From positions 1-37,306 of the forward strand of contig JAFNAG010000019.1 of assembly GCA_017860135.1 (NCBI GenBank): a stretch of 37,306 nucleotides of DNA, read 5' to 3'. A program made the translations under genes and the position numbers. How positions within the stretch are numbered: the first letter of the stretch is position 1; the number at the start of each line of letters is the position of its first letter. The stretch comes from Acidobacteriota bacterium. Its GTDB lineage: Bacteria; Acidobacteriota; UBA6911. The notes under the pieces were generated by a model that saw only the letters and a program-made list of their open reading frames with translations, made no database searches and had not been told where the DNA came from. Positions 1-8,451 of this stretch are shown here, in pieces.

Positions 1-752
1 CCTTCGGGGCGCGGCGGCGGGCGGGCAGCCGCGGCGTTGCCGCTCCTCGACGATGTCACCACATCGCCTGCGTCGCGGCGCCCTGCATCTGCCCGTCCGG
101 CGCTCGTGCCAAAATGCCAACTAATTCTTGTGCGAACCCTAAGGCGAGTGGCTTAACGCACACAAAGGGGCTGCAGGCACTCTTTTAGGTGCAGACCTCC
201 AGATTTGCTCGCCACTCTGATCGCTCCCACCTCTACGGTTCTACACCGCAGGGCGGCTGTGACTTTTACGTCCGGGCACCGCGCAGTTAGTCCCTTCCCG
301 CACTCCGAATATGCTACCCGTCTGAATCGAGCAACTGACGGGAGGGGACTTTCACTCCCAAGATTCGCAGCCTTGTCGGCTGCTCCTCAAACTCAGTGAG
401 TCCCCCGGCCGAGCCGGGGATTCATGCGAGAGATTACGGGACATCCGGATTTCTTTACCTTACGCGGTCACAATAGGGAACCTGCGCTGAGATCTGCCGG
501 GGCCGGTGTATCAACGCCGGTTGGGTAACTGAGCCGTGGCTTGGGGTTACCCGTTCACTGGAGCATAATCCAGGTTTTCATCGCAACAGCCGACCACTAC
601 CGCGCGTTGCTGCAGCGCCGGACACCGCCAAGTCGCCGGTGTGCTGCGAGCCAAACCCGGCGGCCTGGCGCGCGTTTTGAGAGTGCGGACCGGGCACAGG
701 ATGCCTGCGGCCGAGCCGCGCCCAGCAGGCAATACCTCATCTTCGGACAAAT
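1..752. other. structured non-coding stretch, no supported gene
   Basis: I find no convincing protein in this stretch. The short open frames have low-complexity arginine/serine compositions typical of antisense or non-coding high-GC DNA. The segment from about 120 to 430 is rich in short inverted repeats. A 7-bp perfect stem with a 3-nt loop lies at 403-419, and a small CAGCC/GGCTG hairpin lies near 369-382. The run reads like the end of a mobile element or a structured RNA, but I cannot name a family. It borders a decayed gene and a transposase fragment, so the whole left edge appears to be an eroded insertion region. Confidence 0.4.
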
Positions 753-1564
753 ATGTTCAATCGGTCGAAGCTGTATATCGGCGTAGGGATCGGTTCGGGC
801 ATTGCTCCAACCGGCATCGGTAATGGCTCAGGCCGCACTGTCTGCACCGTCCGGCTTGCCCTGCAGCGCACCGGCTCTTTGAACGCCGCTGCCTGGATCA
901 AAGAGATACAGAATGCCGATCAGGCGGCCATGACGGAATCGGGCATTCCGATCCGTCCAGCCGCCGCCCTGCTGCTGATCGATCATGACCGCGCCGCCGC
1001 GCTTCCGGAAACGGAAGCATTCCTGAATGAAACCCTTTCACAACTGGCAAGCGGCTGCTGGCCTCTTAACGCCGCACAATGGGCGCTTTACGCGCGTGAA
1101 ATCTGCTCGTCGTTGGATTGCTCCTCCGATCTTCGTTCAGCGACTCTCGCGACGGCCGGTTTCCTGGAAGCTTTTGCCGAAGCCATTCACGAAGTGCTTG
1201 CCCTGGATAAGAGCCTGGAGTGGCGTCGGGATCAGCCTTTTCAGCGCGCCTCTTCCAGGGAATCCAGAGCGTGGTTGTCCTCTTTCCCGGAGAGGACCGG
1301 CATACAGGCTGCACGCTGGCAAGCGCCGAACTGGCCCGCGAAGCTGAAACCAGACTGGCCGCTTTGACCGCCGCGCAGGACTTCGGGGGCCGCATCGGAA
1401 TCTCCGGCGGCGACACACAGCCGGCGTCTGTTTCCATGCCGGCTCTCCCCTTTCTCGAGGTGACCTTTCCCGCGCGGGACCAGTCGCTCTGGAGCTCCCA
1501 CCTGCGAAGGTATTTCATCCTCTATACGTCAGCACTGCTCCTGCTCGGTGCGGGCGCCGCATAG
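753..1564 (+). pseudogene. frameshifted, truncated membrane protein, probable sensor kinase N-terminal part
   Basis: Two open frames join into one protein-like reading. The first (from 753) runs in frame to about position 1235, ending its sensible part around the residues EWRRDQ. The sense then continues in another frame from about 1236 (ARLFQGIQ) to 1560. The second part ends with LPFLEVTFP, an LRRYFILYT segment and the start of a hydrophobic helix, then stops at the junction with a transposase fragment. The arrangement, an extracytoplasmic-looking domain leading into a membrane helix, resembles the N-terminal sensor half of membrane histidine kinases, but no kinase core follows. I infer a kinase-like gene that lost its 3' part and gained a frameshift. 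The start at 753 has no good ribosome binding site. The family name is tentative; the pseudogene status is better supported. Confidence 0.45.
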
Positions 1565-1746
1565 CCGCACCGCTGGCGTTGGCGGCCATAGTAGATGACT
1601 TGGCCGGTTTCAGGACGATAGCGCAGGCGTTCCAGGGCGATCAGAACATTAACCATGTAGCCGGCCAGACGCCGGCGGGCCTGGTAATCGTCAGGATCGA
1701 TCCGCTCGCCTTGATACACTGAAAAGCCCGGATGCGTCCAATTCAC
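1565..1746 (-). mobile_element. IS91-like (Y2) transposase fragment
   Basis: Reading leftwards from 1746, the frame gives WTHPGFSVYQGERIDP, then RLAGYM and LRYRPETGQVIYYG. This succession matches the C-terminal region of IS91/IS801-type transposases, where an HxGFSV segment is followed by an RLA.Y segment and a tyrosine-rich ETG.V.Y strand. Only about 60 residues are present. The catalytic tyrosine region and zinc-binding N-terminus are absent, so this is a dead relic. The frame runs on past 1564 into DNA belonging to the neighbouring decayed gene, which places the element boundary near 1560-1565. The reading sits on the opposite strand to the gene it abuts. Confidence 0.5.
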
Positions 1747-1798
1747 ATAGGATCTAACCGCCCAGGAGCTCCGGACGCCAACATTCTATTTCCTCATT

Positions 1799-2830
1799 TC
1801 AGAGATCGATATTCTTCAGCCCGGCTTCCCTGGCCCAGATGCGCGCCCGGTTCCATTCGTCAGCGGTGATACGCCTGGAGATTTCAGGGTAATCGAAGGC
1901 TTTGTGTTCGGGGTGATATTGGTCCATGAGGTTGACATAGGTGGTCGAAGTGAGTTCCTCAGCCACCCACTTTACGAAGCGGTCCGTGCCCGCGATGTTG
2001 CCGGGCATCACCAGATGCCGGATGATCAGCCCGCGCAGGGCGACCCCGCGCGAATCCATCCGGAGTTCGCCGACCTGCCTGTGCATTTCCTTGATCACCG
2101 CCGCCGCCACTTCCGGATAGTCGGTCGCGTCGCTCGAATACTTGGCGGCCAGCGCACCGTCCTGATATTTGAAATCCGGCAGGTAGATGTCTACGATTCC
2201 ATCCAGCATGCGGACAACTTCCAGGTCGTCGTACCCGCCGGTGTTATAGACGAGAGGCACTGCCAGTCCCTTCCGGATCGCCAGCCGCAGCGCTTTGACA
2301 ATGTGCGGAACCACGTGCGTGGGCGTCACCACGTTGATATTGTGGCAGCCACGCCTCTGCAGGGAGAGCATCATGGCAGCCAGATCCTCATGGGAGGCAA
2401 AATCGCCTTCGCCCCGGTGATTGATCTGCCAGTTCTGACAGAAACAGCACAGCAGATTGCAGTGGGAAAAGAAGATGGTTCCGGAGCCGCCGCTTCCGAC
2501 CAGGGGACGCTCCTCACCGAAATGCGGGCCGTAGGATGCGATCTTGAGTCTCGCCGTCGAGCTGCAGATGCCGGTTTCCCCACTGATCCGGTCCGCTCCG
2601 CACTGGCGCGGGCAAAGCCGGCAGGCCCGGAAATATTCCCAGAGGCTGCCTTCGACCTCGGCCAGGCGACCCTCGCGTTCGGCCTTCAGGAAAGCCGGTT
2701 CAAAGCGGGTGTTTGCAATCTCCCTGCCGGTCACAGTCTGCTCCGGTGCCCGGCCGCAACGGGCCGGTGCCATTGCGAACGGCGCGCTCGCCAGTGATTG
2801 TCTGAGGAAATCACGCCGCGTGATTCCCAT
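1799..2830 (-). CDS. radical SAM protein, PflA-like (COG1313 type), with twin-arginine start
   Basis: A 343-residue protein. The radical SAM cluster motif CX3CX2C is at C124, C128 and C131 (context HCNLLCCFCQNW). A second cysteine group at C70, C73, C77 and C89 (CRLCPRQC...GIC) is typical of the COG1313 family of pyruvate-formate-lyase-activating-enzyme-like proteins. The substrate is unknown. The N-terminus, MGITRRDFLRQSLASAPFAM, carries a twin-arginine-like motif and a short hydrophobic stretch, which would be unusual for an oxygen-sensitive radical SAM enzyme. I chose the start at 2830 because AGGAG lies about 7 nt upstream; the longer open frame to 2923 would run into the kinase gene. It is the last gene of the hydrogenase cluster, 20 bp after the kinase. 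A role in hydrogenase or glycyl-radical chemistry is only guilt by association. Confidence 0.8.
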   Translation of the reverse strand: MGITRRDFLRQSLASAPFAMAPARCGRAPEQTVTGREIANTRFEPAFLKAEREGRLAEVEGSLWEYFRACRLCPRQCGADRISGETGICSSTARLKIASYGPHFGEERPLVGSGGSGTIFFSHCNLLCCFCQNWQINHRGEGDFASHEDLAAMMLSLQRRGCHNINVVTPTHVVPHIVKALRLAIRKGLAVPLVYNTGGYDDLEVVRMLDGIVDIYLPDFKYQDGALAAKYSSDATDYPEVAAAVIKEMHRQVGELRMDSRGVALRGLIIRHLVMPGNIAGTDRFVKWVAEELTSTTYVNLMDQYHPEHKAFDYPEISRRITADEWNRARIWAREAGLKNIDL

Positions 2831-2850
2831 GCTGGACTCCTGCACTCGCG

Positions 2851-4728
2851 CTACGACATGGCGCGCTGGATTGCGGGAGCATGCGCGGGATCGAGCCGTC
2901 GGGAAAGGGTGACGACGAAACACGTGCCCTGTCCCGGAGCGCTCTGCAGCTCGAGTTTCCCGCCATACCGGTCGACCAGACGTTTCACGATGGAAAGTCC
3001 GAGGCCGGTCCCGATTTCCCCGCTGTCTTTCGCAGCCTGGGTCCGGTAGTAGCCCTCGAAAATCCGTTCCTGGTCGCGCGGATCGATTCCAATGCCTGTG
3101 TCCGAGACCTTAGCCAGGACGTGCCCGTTCTCACCGGCAATCTCGAAGCGCACCGAGCCTCCGTGCGGGGTGTACTTGACTGCGTTATCCAGGAGATTGG
3201 AGAAGATCCTCTCGATGTCCGCAGCCTGGGCCTGCACGACGATGTCCCCGGGAGAGATCGCCGTAGCAAAGTCGACCCCCTTGCTGCGGGCACGCTCCGA
3301 CGCGGTTTCGATCGCCTTCTGAAGGGTTTGGCCAAGGTGCACGGACTCCACCTCGCCTCCCTCCAGTGGGCGCTGGGCCGCCGCCAGGTCGAGCAAATCG
3401 CGGATCAGGTCGAAGGAATCCGTCACGCGGCGGCTGCAGCGCTCCAGCAGCTCTTTCTGCTTCGCGGTCAGATCGCCCGCGTAGGGGATGGCCTCAATCA
3501 CACCCTGGATCGCCGCCAGGGGCGCGCGCAGCTGGTGATGGGTCACCCGGGCGAACCAGATCCTCTCTTCACTCAACGCCTTCAGCTCCGCATAGGTCCT
3601 GGCATTCTCGATTGCCAGAGCGCCGAGGTTGGCCAGGTTTTTGAGCAATGCGCGCTCCGGCTCCGTAAATCGATGAGGCTCGGCCGAATAGATCCTGATC
3701 ACACCGAGAATCCGCTCTTTGGCAATGATCGGGGCGCAGAGCGCCGAGCGGATTCCCTCGCGGCGGGCTTCCTCCCGATACTGAAAGCGTGGATCCTCCC
3801 CCACATCGTACACCTCCATCATCCCGTACGTCAGGGTCGCCTGGTCCATCGGGCTCTTGTCGAGTTCCACCGGCCCTTTGTCGAGGTATTCCCGGCTCAG
3901 CCCGTAGCTGCCACCCACATGCAGCTCGCCCCCGGGGGAATCGAATAGCCGGATGAAACACGCCTTCATCCCCATCAGGCCGGCTACGTTTTTGGCAACC
4001 AGGCTGAGGACTTCATTCATTTCCAGAGTGGAATTGACCAGCTGCCCGATCTTGAAGAGAGCATCCACCTCTTTGTACGCGCGATCCAGAGCGCGTTCGG
4101 ACCGGAACAGGACCTCTTCCTTTTCCCGGAGTTTGCGCGTGATCGAGGTGGCCAGATACGCGATGATCGCGAAGAAAACGGCATTGGCGATCCAGAGGTT
4201 CAAGGGAGACGTAATGCCTTCGAGCGGATCCGTCATGAGCCGGCTGCTGTGGGACAGCGGCCAGACTCCTGATCCCTCCAGCGCAGCCACAAGGCCGGTG
4301 AGCGCTGCCGCAAAAGCGGCCAGAAAATAGCAGGAGCGCTGCGAGAGCAGGATCGCACCTATGATGACGTGGAGGGCGAACGCCAGGATCAGCGGGCTCA
4401 GCACTCCTCCCGTATAATGGACGACAAAGACGAGGGCCAGCCAATCCAACGCGATCTGGAGGTAGATGAAGTGCCTGCTCAGGCCGTGTTTGTGCTGCTG
4501 GGCGCTTGAAAAATACCGGTGGAATACAGTGTTGTAGGCCAGGACAGCCAGCCCTGTCAGATAGACAGGAACCAGCGTGATTTCGAGCCGTACCAACCAG
4601 CCGGCAGCCAGCGCTCCCGTAAAAATCCCAAGCGCCGCCAGCCAGCGCAGCCTGATGAACCACGCCAGCCGCTCTTCCAGCTCGCTTTCAATCGGGATCT
4701 GGACCTGTCCCTCTGCATGCGGAATCAT
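2851..4728 (-). CDS. membrane sensor histidine kinase with GAF domain
   Basis: A 625-residue protein. Residues about 25-200 hold roughly six hydrophobic segments, making a membrane sensor module without a large periplasmic loop. A short linker leads to a GAF domain (about 230-380), then a HisKA dimerisation domain near 395-465 and a HATPase_c domain to the C-terminus. The phospho-acceptor box reads VTHHQLRAP rather than the usual SHELRTP. The N box (NLLDNAVKYTP), G1 (DTGIGI), F (FEGYYR) and G2 (GTGLGLSIVKR) boxes are all intact, so it should be active. It follows a stand-alone receiver gene with a 77-bp gap and precedes the radical SAM gene, all on the strand of the hydrogenase genes. A signal such as redox state, hydrogen metabolism or a small GAF ligand is plausible; none is shown. 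Confidence 0.9.
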   Translation of the reverse strand: MIPHAEGQVQIPIESELEERLAWFIRLRWLAALGIFTGALAAGWLVRLEITLVPVYLTGLAVLAYNTVFHRYFSSAQQHKHGLSRHFIYLQIALDWLALVFVVHYTGGVLSPLILAFALHVIIGAILLSQRSCYFLAAFAAALTGLVAALEGSGVWPLSHSSRLMTDPLEGITSPLNLWIANAVFFAIIAYLATSITRKLREKEEVLFRSERALDRAYKEVDALFKIGQLVNSTLEMNEVLSLVAKNVAGLMGMKACFIRLFDSPGGELHVGGSYGLSREYLDKGPVELDKSPMDQATLTYGMMEVYDVGEDPRFQYREEARREGIRSALCAPIIAKERILGVIRIYSAEPHRFTEPERALLKNLANLGALAIENARTYAELKALSEERIWFARVTHHQLRAPLAAIQGVIEAIPYAGDLTAKQKELLERCSRRVTDSFDLIRDLLDLAAAQRPLEGGEVESVHLGQTLQKAIETASERARSKGVDFATAISPGDIVVQAQAADIERIFSNLLDNAVKYTPHGGSVRFEIAGENGHVLAKVSDTGIGIDPRDQERIFEGYYRTQAAKDSGEIGTGLGLSIVKRLVDRYGGKLELQSAPGQGTCFVVTLSRRLDPAHAPAIQRAMS

Positions 4729-4805
4729 AGGCGTGCCGTGCGGACATAAACCCGCCGCCGTCTAACATCATTGAGAAGAGGACGCAGTGCGCAACAGAGC
4801 CCGGC

Positions 4806-5180
4806 CTACTTCAGCTTGGTTTTCAGAAGCGACAGCAGCAGGGTGCTGTTGATCGGCTTCTGCAGCACGCCGGTCAATCCCAGCGAGCTGAAGTCGGTCG
4901 CCATGTTCAGGTTGTCGCCGACCGAACTGAGAACGTAGACGGGGGCCGCATTGCCGAGAGCGCGCAGCTCCTTGACGAAGCTCGTCCCTGAGTCTATCTC
5001 CTCCATCATCAGGTCGACGAACACAAGGTCGGGTTTGCCCGACCGGTAGACCCGCAGCCCCTCTTCCGCGCTCCTGGCGGTATCGACGATATAGTTGTTC
5101 GCTTCCAGCACGACGCGGAGGGACTCCAGAATATCGGGATCGTCGTCGAGTGCCAGAATCACGTACTTGCCATCTCGCAT
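4806..5180 (-). CDS. stand-alone response regulator receiver protein
   Basis: A 124-residue single receiver domain (CheY-like) without an output domain. It shows the acidic pair in LALDDDPD (D11-D13), the phospho-acceptor aspartate in DLVFVDLMMEE near residue 54, a serine in VLSSVG and the conserved lysine in LQKPIN. The start at 5180 is chosen because GGAG stands 6-7 nt upstream and because the open frame above it belongs to the protease gene in another frame. The protease stop codon ends one base before this ATG, so translation is probably coupled. The partner is likely the kinase encoded next. With no DNA-binding domain it must act by protein contact or as a phosphate carrier. Confidence 0.88.
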   Translation of the reverse strand: MRDGKYVILALDDDPDILESLRVVLEANNYIVDTARSAEEGLRVYRSGKPDLVFVDLMMEEIDSGTSFVKELRALGNAAPVYVLSSVGDNLNMATDFSSLGLTGVLQKPINSTLLLSLLKTKLK

Positions 5181-5181
5181 T

Positions 5182-5703
5182 TCAATCTCCGTCTTTTGAA
5201 GCCCGGCCTCCAGGGCATGCCGTCGTTGCCGCGGAGGCCCGGGCAAAATCGCCATGCCCGAGCACCGGCAGGAGGAATTGCAGGGCCGCCTCGAGGTTGG
5301 CCCGGGCTGCAGGCGAAAGTTGCTCTCCAAAATCGTTGAACTCGTAGCCCCGGATGCCGAGCGCATAGCCTTCCGGTTTCCGGCCGAACAGTTCCCCGGC
5401 CAGTGCAAGCACATGTTCCGGGTCGAGGCTGTGGCTGGAAAACGACTGCATAGCCCCGGGGCAGACAGGCCGGAAGAAAAAAGCGGCATCTCCGGCAACC
5501 GCCGCATCCACAAAGACGACCGTCCGGTAACCGGCCGCGGCGTGGGAGTCCTCGACGGTCAACTGGTAATCCGTCTCCACGGTGACGCCCGGCGGAGCGA
5601 TCTGCTCGATCGCCGCGCCGAACGCCGGGCCCAGGCCGTCATCCAGTCGCGCGGGATTTCCATAGCACAGCAGCAGGATGCCTCCCCCGGGACCTGCAGT
5701 CAT
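5182..5703 (-). CDS. [NiFe]-hydrogenase maturation endopeptidase
   Basis: A 173-residue protein of the HyaD/HycI/HoxW family. These peptidases remove the C-terminal peptide of the hydrogenase large subunit after nickel insertion. The family signature GNPARLDDGLG is near residues 15-25, and an acidic residue and histidines follow as expected for the nickel-sensing site. Length is typical (150-200). The start codon overlaps the hoxH stop by four bases (ATGA), and the stop abuts the receiver gene, so it is an operon member. Its substrate is almost certainly the adjacent HoxH, whose 24-residue tail after the last cluster histidine is still present in the coding sequence. Confidence 0.88.
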   Translation of the reverse strand: MTAGPGGGILLLCYGNPARLDDGLGPAFGAAIEQIAPPGVTVETDYQLTVEDSHAAAGYRTVVFVDAAVAGDAAFFFRPVCPGAMQSFSSHSLDPEHVLALAGELFGRKPEGYALGIRGYEFNDFGEQLSPAARANLEAALQFLLPVLGHGDFARASAATTACPGGRASKDGD

Positions 5704-7142
5704 CGCACTTTCCTGTCGACCACTTCTCCATTGTGGTCGAGGATCACAACCTCGAGAGGCATCCGGCCCATGGCGTGGGTTGCGCAGGACAGGCAGGGAT
5801 CATACGCCCGGATGGCCACTTCCACGTGATTGAGCATTCCTTCGGTGATCTCCAGCCTCCCGGAGAGGTATTGTTCGGCTACCTTCTGAACCGCGCGGTT
5901 CATGGGCTCGTTGTTGTTGGTGGTGGAAACGATCAGGTTGGCCATGGTGATCTGATCGTCGCGGTTCACCCGGTAGTGGTGAAACAGGGTGCCGCGCGGC
6001 GCCTCGACGATCCCGATGCCCTCGTCGCGGCGCTCTCCTTTCACCGTCAGGTCGCTCCCCTGCAGGTCCGGATCGTGCAAAAGCCGCTGGATTGATTCCG
6101 CCGAGTGAACCAGTTCGATCATGCGCGCCCAGTGATACGCCATGGTCAGGTTGTTCGGCTTTCCCTGGGTCAGCGCCTTGAATTCCCGGCGCGCGCTTTC
6201 GGCCTGCGGAGTGTCAAAGGAGTCGCAGTTGTTTACGCGAGCCAGCGGACCGACCCGGTACCATCCGTTTTCGGGTCCGAGCGATCTGATGAAGGGAAAC
6301 TTCATGTAGGACCACGGTTTCACTTCCTCGGCTATGAATTCGATATATTTCCGGTTGTCGACATGATCGAAGATCTTGTTCCCCTGGGAATCCAACGCCC
6401 GGAGCCCGCCGTCGTAAATATCATGGGTTCCGTCGGGCCGGACAATCGAGAGGTGGTTGGAAGCGAATGACGCGAAGGAGGAGAGCTGCTCGATGTGCTG
6501 CAATGTGTAGTCTTTCGCTATCTTCAGGGCGCCGGCCGACCAATCCAGGATCTGGCCGATGTCCTTGAGAAAACCATCCCGCTCTTCCACGGTGAGATTC
6601 TTGTTGACACCTCCCGGGATGGCGCCGGTGCCGTGGATCTTTTTGCCCGCCGTGGCCTTGATGATTTCCTGCCCATACTTGCGCAGCAGCACCCCTTGTT
6701 TGGCCAATTCGGGATATTTCCCTGCCACGCCGATGACATTGCGCACTGAGACCTCGGCGTCGAAGCCGAAGAGCAGGTCGGGCGAGCAGAGATGGAAGAA
6801 ATGGAGAGCATGGGACTGCAGAAACTGCCCGTGGTGCATCAGGCGCCGAACCTTCTCCGCGGTGGGAGTCAGTTTCTCCGCGCCGACGATCTGGTCGACG
6901 GCCTTCGCCGCCGCCAGATGATGGCTCACCGGGCAGATGCCGCATAGTCTCTGGACCAGGACCGGCACCTCCCAGAACGGCCGGCCCTGGATGAAGCGTT
7001 CGAATCCCCGGAATTCCACAATGTGCAGGCGCGCCTGCTTTATCCTGGCTTGCTCGTCCAGCAGGATCGTAACCTTGCCGTGCCCTTCGACCCGGGTGAC
7101 AGGTTCAATGACGATTCGTTTGGTTCCATTAGTTGATTTCAC
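5700..7142 (-). CDS. hoxH: NAD-reducing [NiFe] hydrogenase large subunit HoxH
   Basis: A 480-residue catalytic subunit that splits or makes hydrogen at a NiFe(CN)2CO site. The two metal-binding motifs are complete: L1 RLCGICPVSHH with C67 and C70, and L2 DPCLSCATH at residues 448-456 with C450 and C453. Another 24 residues follow the final histidine and would be cut off by the maturation protease. The N-terminal IEPVTRVEGHG is also classical. The start is GTG at 7142, with GAGGAG about 10 nt upstream. Together with hoxY, hoxU and hoxF this fits the group 3d bidirectional cytoplasmic enzyme. The gene begins 18 bp after hoxY and overlaps the protease by four bases. Confidence 0.95.
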   Translation of the reverse strand: MKSTNGTKRIVIEPVTRVEGHGKVTILLDEQARIKQARLHIVEFRGFERFIQGRPFWEVPVLVQRLCGICPVSHHLAAAKAVDQIVGAEKLTPTAEKVRRLMHHGQFLQSHALHFFHLCSPDLLFGFDAEVSVRNVIGVAGKYPELAKQGVLLRKYGQEIIKATAGKKIHGTGAIPGGVNKNLTVEERDGFLKDIGQILDWSAGALKIAKDYTLQHIEQLSSFASFASNHLSIVRPDGTHDIYDGGLRALDSQGNKIFDHVDNRKYIEFIAEEVKPWSYMKFPFIRSLGPENGWYRVGPLARVNNCDSFDTPQAESARREFKALTQGKPNNLTMAYHWARMIELVHSAESIQRLLHDPDLQGSDLTVKGERRDEGIGIVEAPRGTLFHHYRVNRDDQITMANLIVSTTNNNEPMNRAVQKVAEQYLSGRLEITEGMLNHVEVAIRAYDPCLSCATHAMGRMPLEVVILDHNGEVVDRKVR

Positions 7143-7160
7143 AGCTTGTATCTCCTCGAA

Positions 7161-7706
7161 TCAATCGTATTTGATCAGCTGGTACGGCAGCTCGATCGGC
7201 TTGTTGTGAAGCAGCGCCACCAGAGCCTCCCAAAGCGTGTCCGCAGAGGGAGGGCAGCCCGGAAGGTAGTAGTCAATCTTCACCACCTCGTGGGCAGGAT
7301 AGACCTTGTTCAGCAGCAGCGGGATTTCCGGGTCGTTGGGAATCTGTTTGTCCGGATTGTAGACGGTCGGCCCGTTCAGGTACGCCTCTTCCAGGCATTC
7401 CTGCAGAGGAATGGTGTTGCGCATCGCCGGGATGCCGCCCATGGTGGCGCAATCCCCAACCGAGATCAGGATGTCGCAGTGTTTGCGGAACTTCCGCAGG
7501 GTCTCGACATTTTCCTCGTTGCAGCACCCGCCTTCGATCAGCCCTACCAGGCACCGGTCCTGGAATTCCTTGATGTCGTTGATGGGTGACTTGTGGAACT
7601 CCACCAGCTCCGCCAGTGCGAGGATGCGCTCATCGATGTCAAGAAGCGACATGTGGCAGCCGAAGCACCCCGCCAGTGACGCTGTTGCGACTTTTGGTTT
7701 TCCCAT
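7161..7706 (-). CDS. hoxY: NAD-reducing hydrogenase small subunit HoxY
   Basis: A 181-residue small subunit carrying the [4Fe-4S] cluster proximal to the NiFe site. The ligands are visible as SLAGCFGC (C14 and C17), GDCATMGG (C86) and PGCPPSAD (C151). It is a short form lacking the C-terminal ferredoxin-like part of uptake-hydrogenase small subunits, as usual for group 3 enzymes. There is no Tat leader, so the complex is cytoplasmic. I prefer the ATG at 7706 over 7712 because AGGAG lies 6 nt before it and would be too close to the first ATG. The gap to hoxU is under 20 bp. Confidence 0.93.
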   Translation of the reverse strand: MGKPKVATASLAGCFGCHMSLLDIDERILALAELVEFHKSPINDIKEFQDRCLVGLIEGGCCNEENVETLRKFRKHCDILISVGDCATMGGIPAMRNTIPLQECLEEAYLNGPTVYNPDKQIPNDPEIPLLLNKVYPAHEVVKIDYYLPGCPPSADTLWEALVALLHNKPIELPYQLIKYD

Positions 7707-7724
7707 ATTCATCTCCTGTCCCCT

Positions 7725-8438
7725 TCACCTGGCCGGAGCCGCTTTCTCGATTTCGGTCCCGATCGCCTCATGATCATACTGCCGCTTGCCGACGGGCACG
7801 GCGTAGCCGACCCGCTTGCGGAGGATCGCCCCCACGGGGCAGACCTCGATCGCCTTGTCGGTGACAGCAGCATTGGTTTCACCCAGGCCGGCGCGCGCAT
7901 CGACCGCGATACGCTTGTCCCTGCCGCGTCCGACAAACTGAAAGACATTCTTGCCGTCTACGTCCCTGGAAGCCCGCACACACCGGCCGCAGAGCACGCA
8001 GCGGTTCCGGTCCAGGAAAATGTCCGGATGGGATGCATCTACGTCACGGTAAGGGAACTGATAGGGGTATCTGGGTGCGGTGATCCCGAAACGATATGCC
8101 AGAGCCTGCAGCTCGCAGTTCCCGCTTTTCTCGCAGAACATGCAGAAGTGATTGCCCTCGACAAACAGCATTTCGATGATGCTGGTGCGAAGCTTCTGCA
8201 CTTTGGGACTACCGCTTTCCACGACAATGCCTTCCGCGGCCGGCTGGGTGCAGGCCGCCTGTGGCCTGCCGTTGACCAGCACGGTGCAGACCCGGCAACT
8301 CCCGTGCGGCACGAGATCCTTGTGAGAACACAGCCTGGGAATGTATCGGCCCGCAGCGTCGGCAGCCTTCAGGATCGTCTGGCCCGGTTCTCCCTGTATG
8401 GTGTTTCCGTCCAGTATGAATGTGATTTTTTCGCTCAC
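7725..8438 (-). CDS. hoxU: NAD-reducing hydrogenase diaphorase subunit HoxU
   Basis: A 237-residue electron-transfer subunit related to the N-terminal part of NuoG. The [2Fe-2S] ferredoxin domain has C37, C48, C51 and C63. A NuoG-like segment follows with H97, C99, C102 and C108 (NHFCMFCEKSGNC). A ferredoxin-type [4Fe-4S] pair is seen in CVLCGRCVRA and further cysteines such as EVCPVGAI near the C-terminus. It would carry electrons between HoxF and the hydrogenase module HoxYH. The start is GTG at 8438, with AAGGAG 8 nt upstream. It lies 13 bp from hoxF and 18 bp from hoxY. Confidence 0.93.
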   Translation of the reverse strand: MSEKITFILDGNTIQGEPGQTILKAADAAGRYIPRLCSHKDLVPHGSCRVCTVLVNGRPQAACTQPAAEGIVVESGSPKVQKLRTSIIEMLFVEGNHFCMFCEKSGNCELQALAYRFGITAPRYPYQFPYRDVDASHPDIFLDRNRCVLCGRCVRASRDVDGKNVFQFVGRGRDKRIAVDARAGLGETNAAVTDKAIEVCPVGAILRKRVGYAVPVGKRQYDHEAIGTEIEKAAPAR

Positions 8439-8451
8439 GATGTCTTCTCCT

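Noticed and set aside
5254-5829. Long plus-strand open frames opposite the hydrogenase genes (also 8701-9816, 2881-3948, 12419-13231)
   Set aside because: They are antisense to strongly conserved genes, have no ribosome binding sites and no family resemblance; long antisense frames are expected in GC-rich codon usage.
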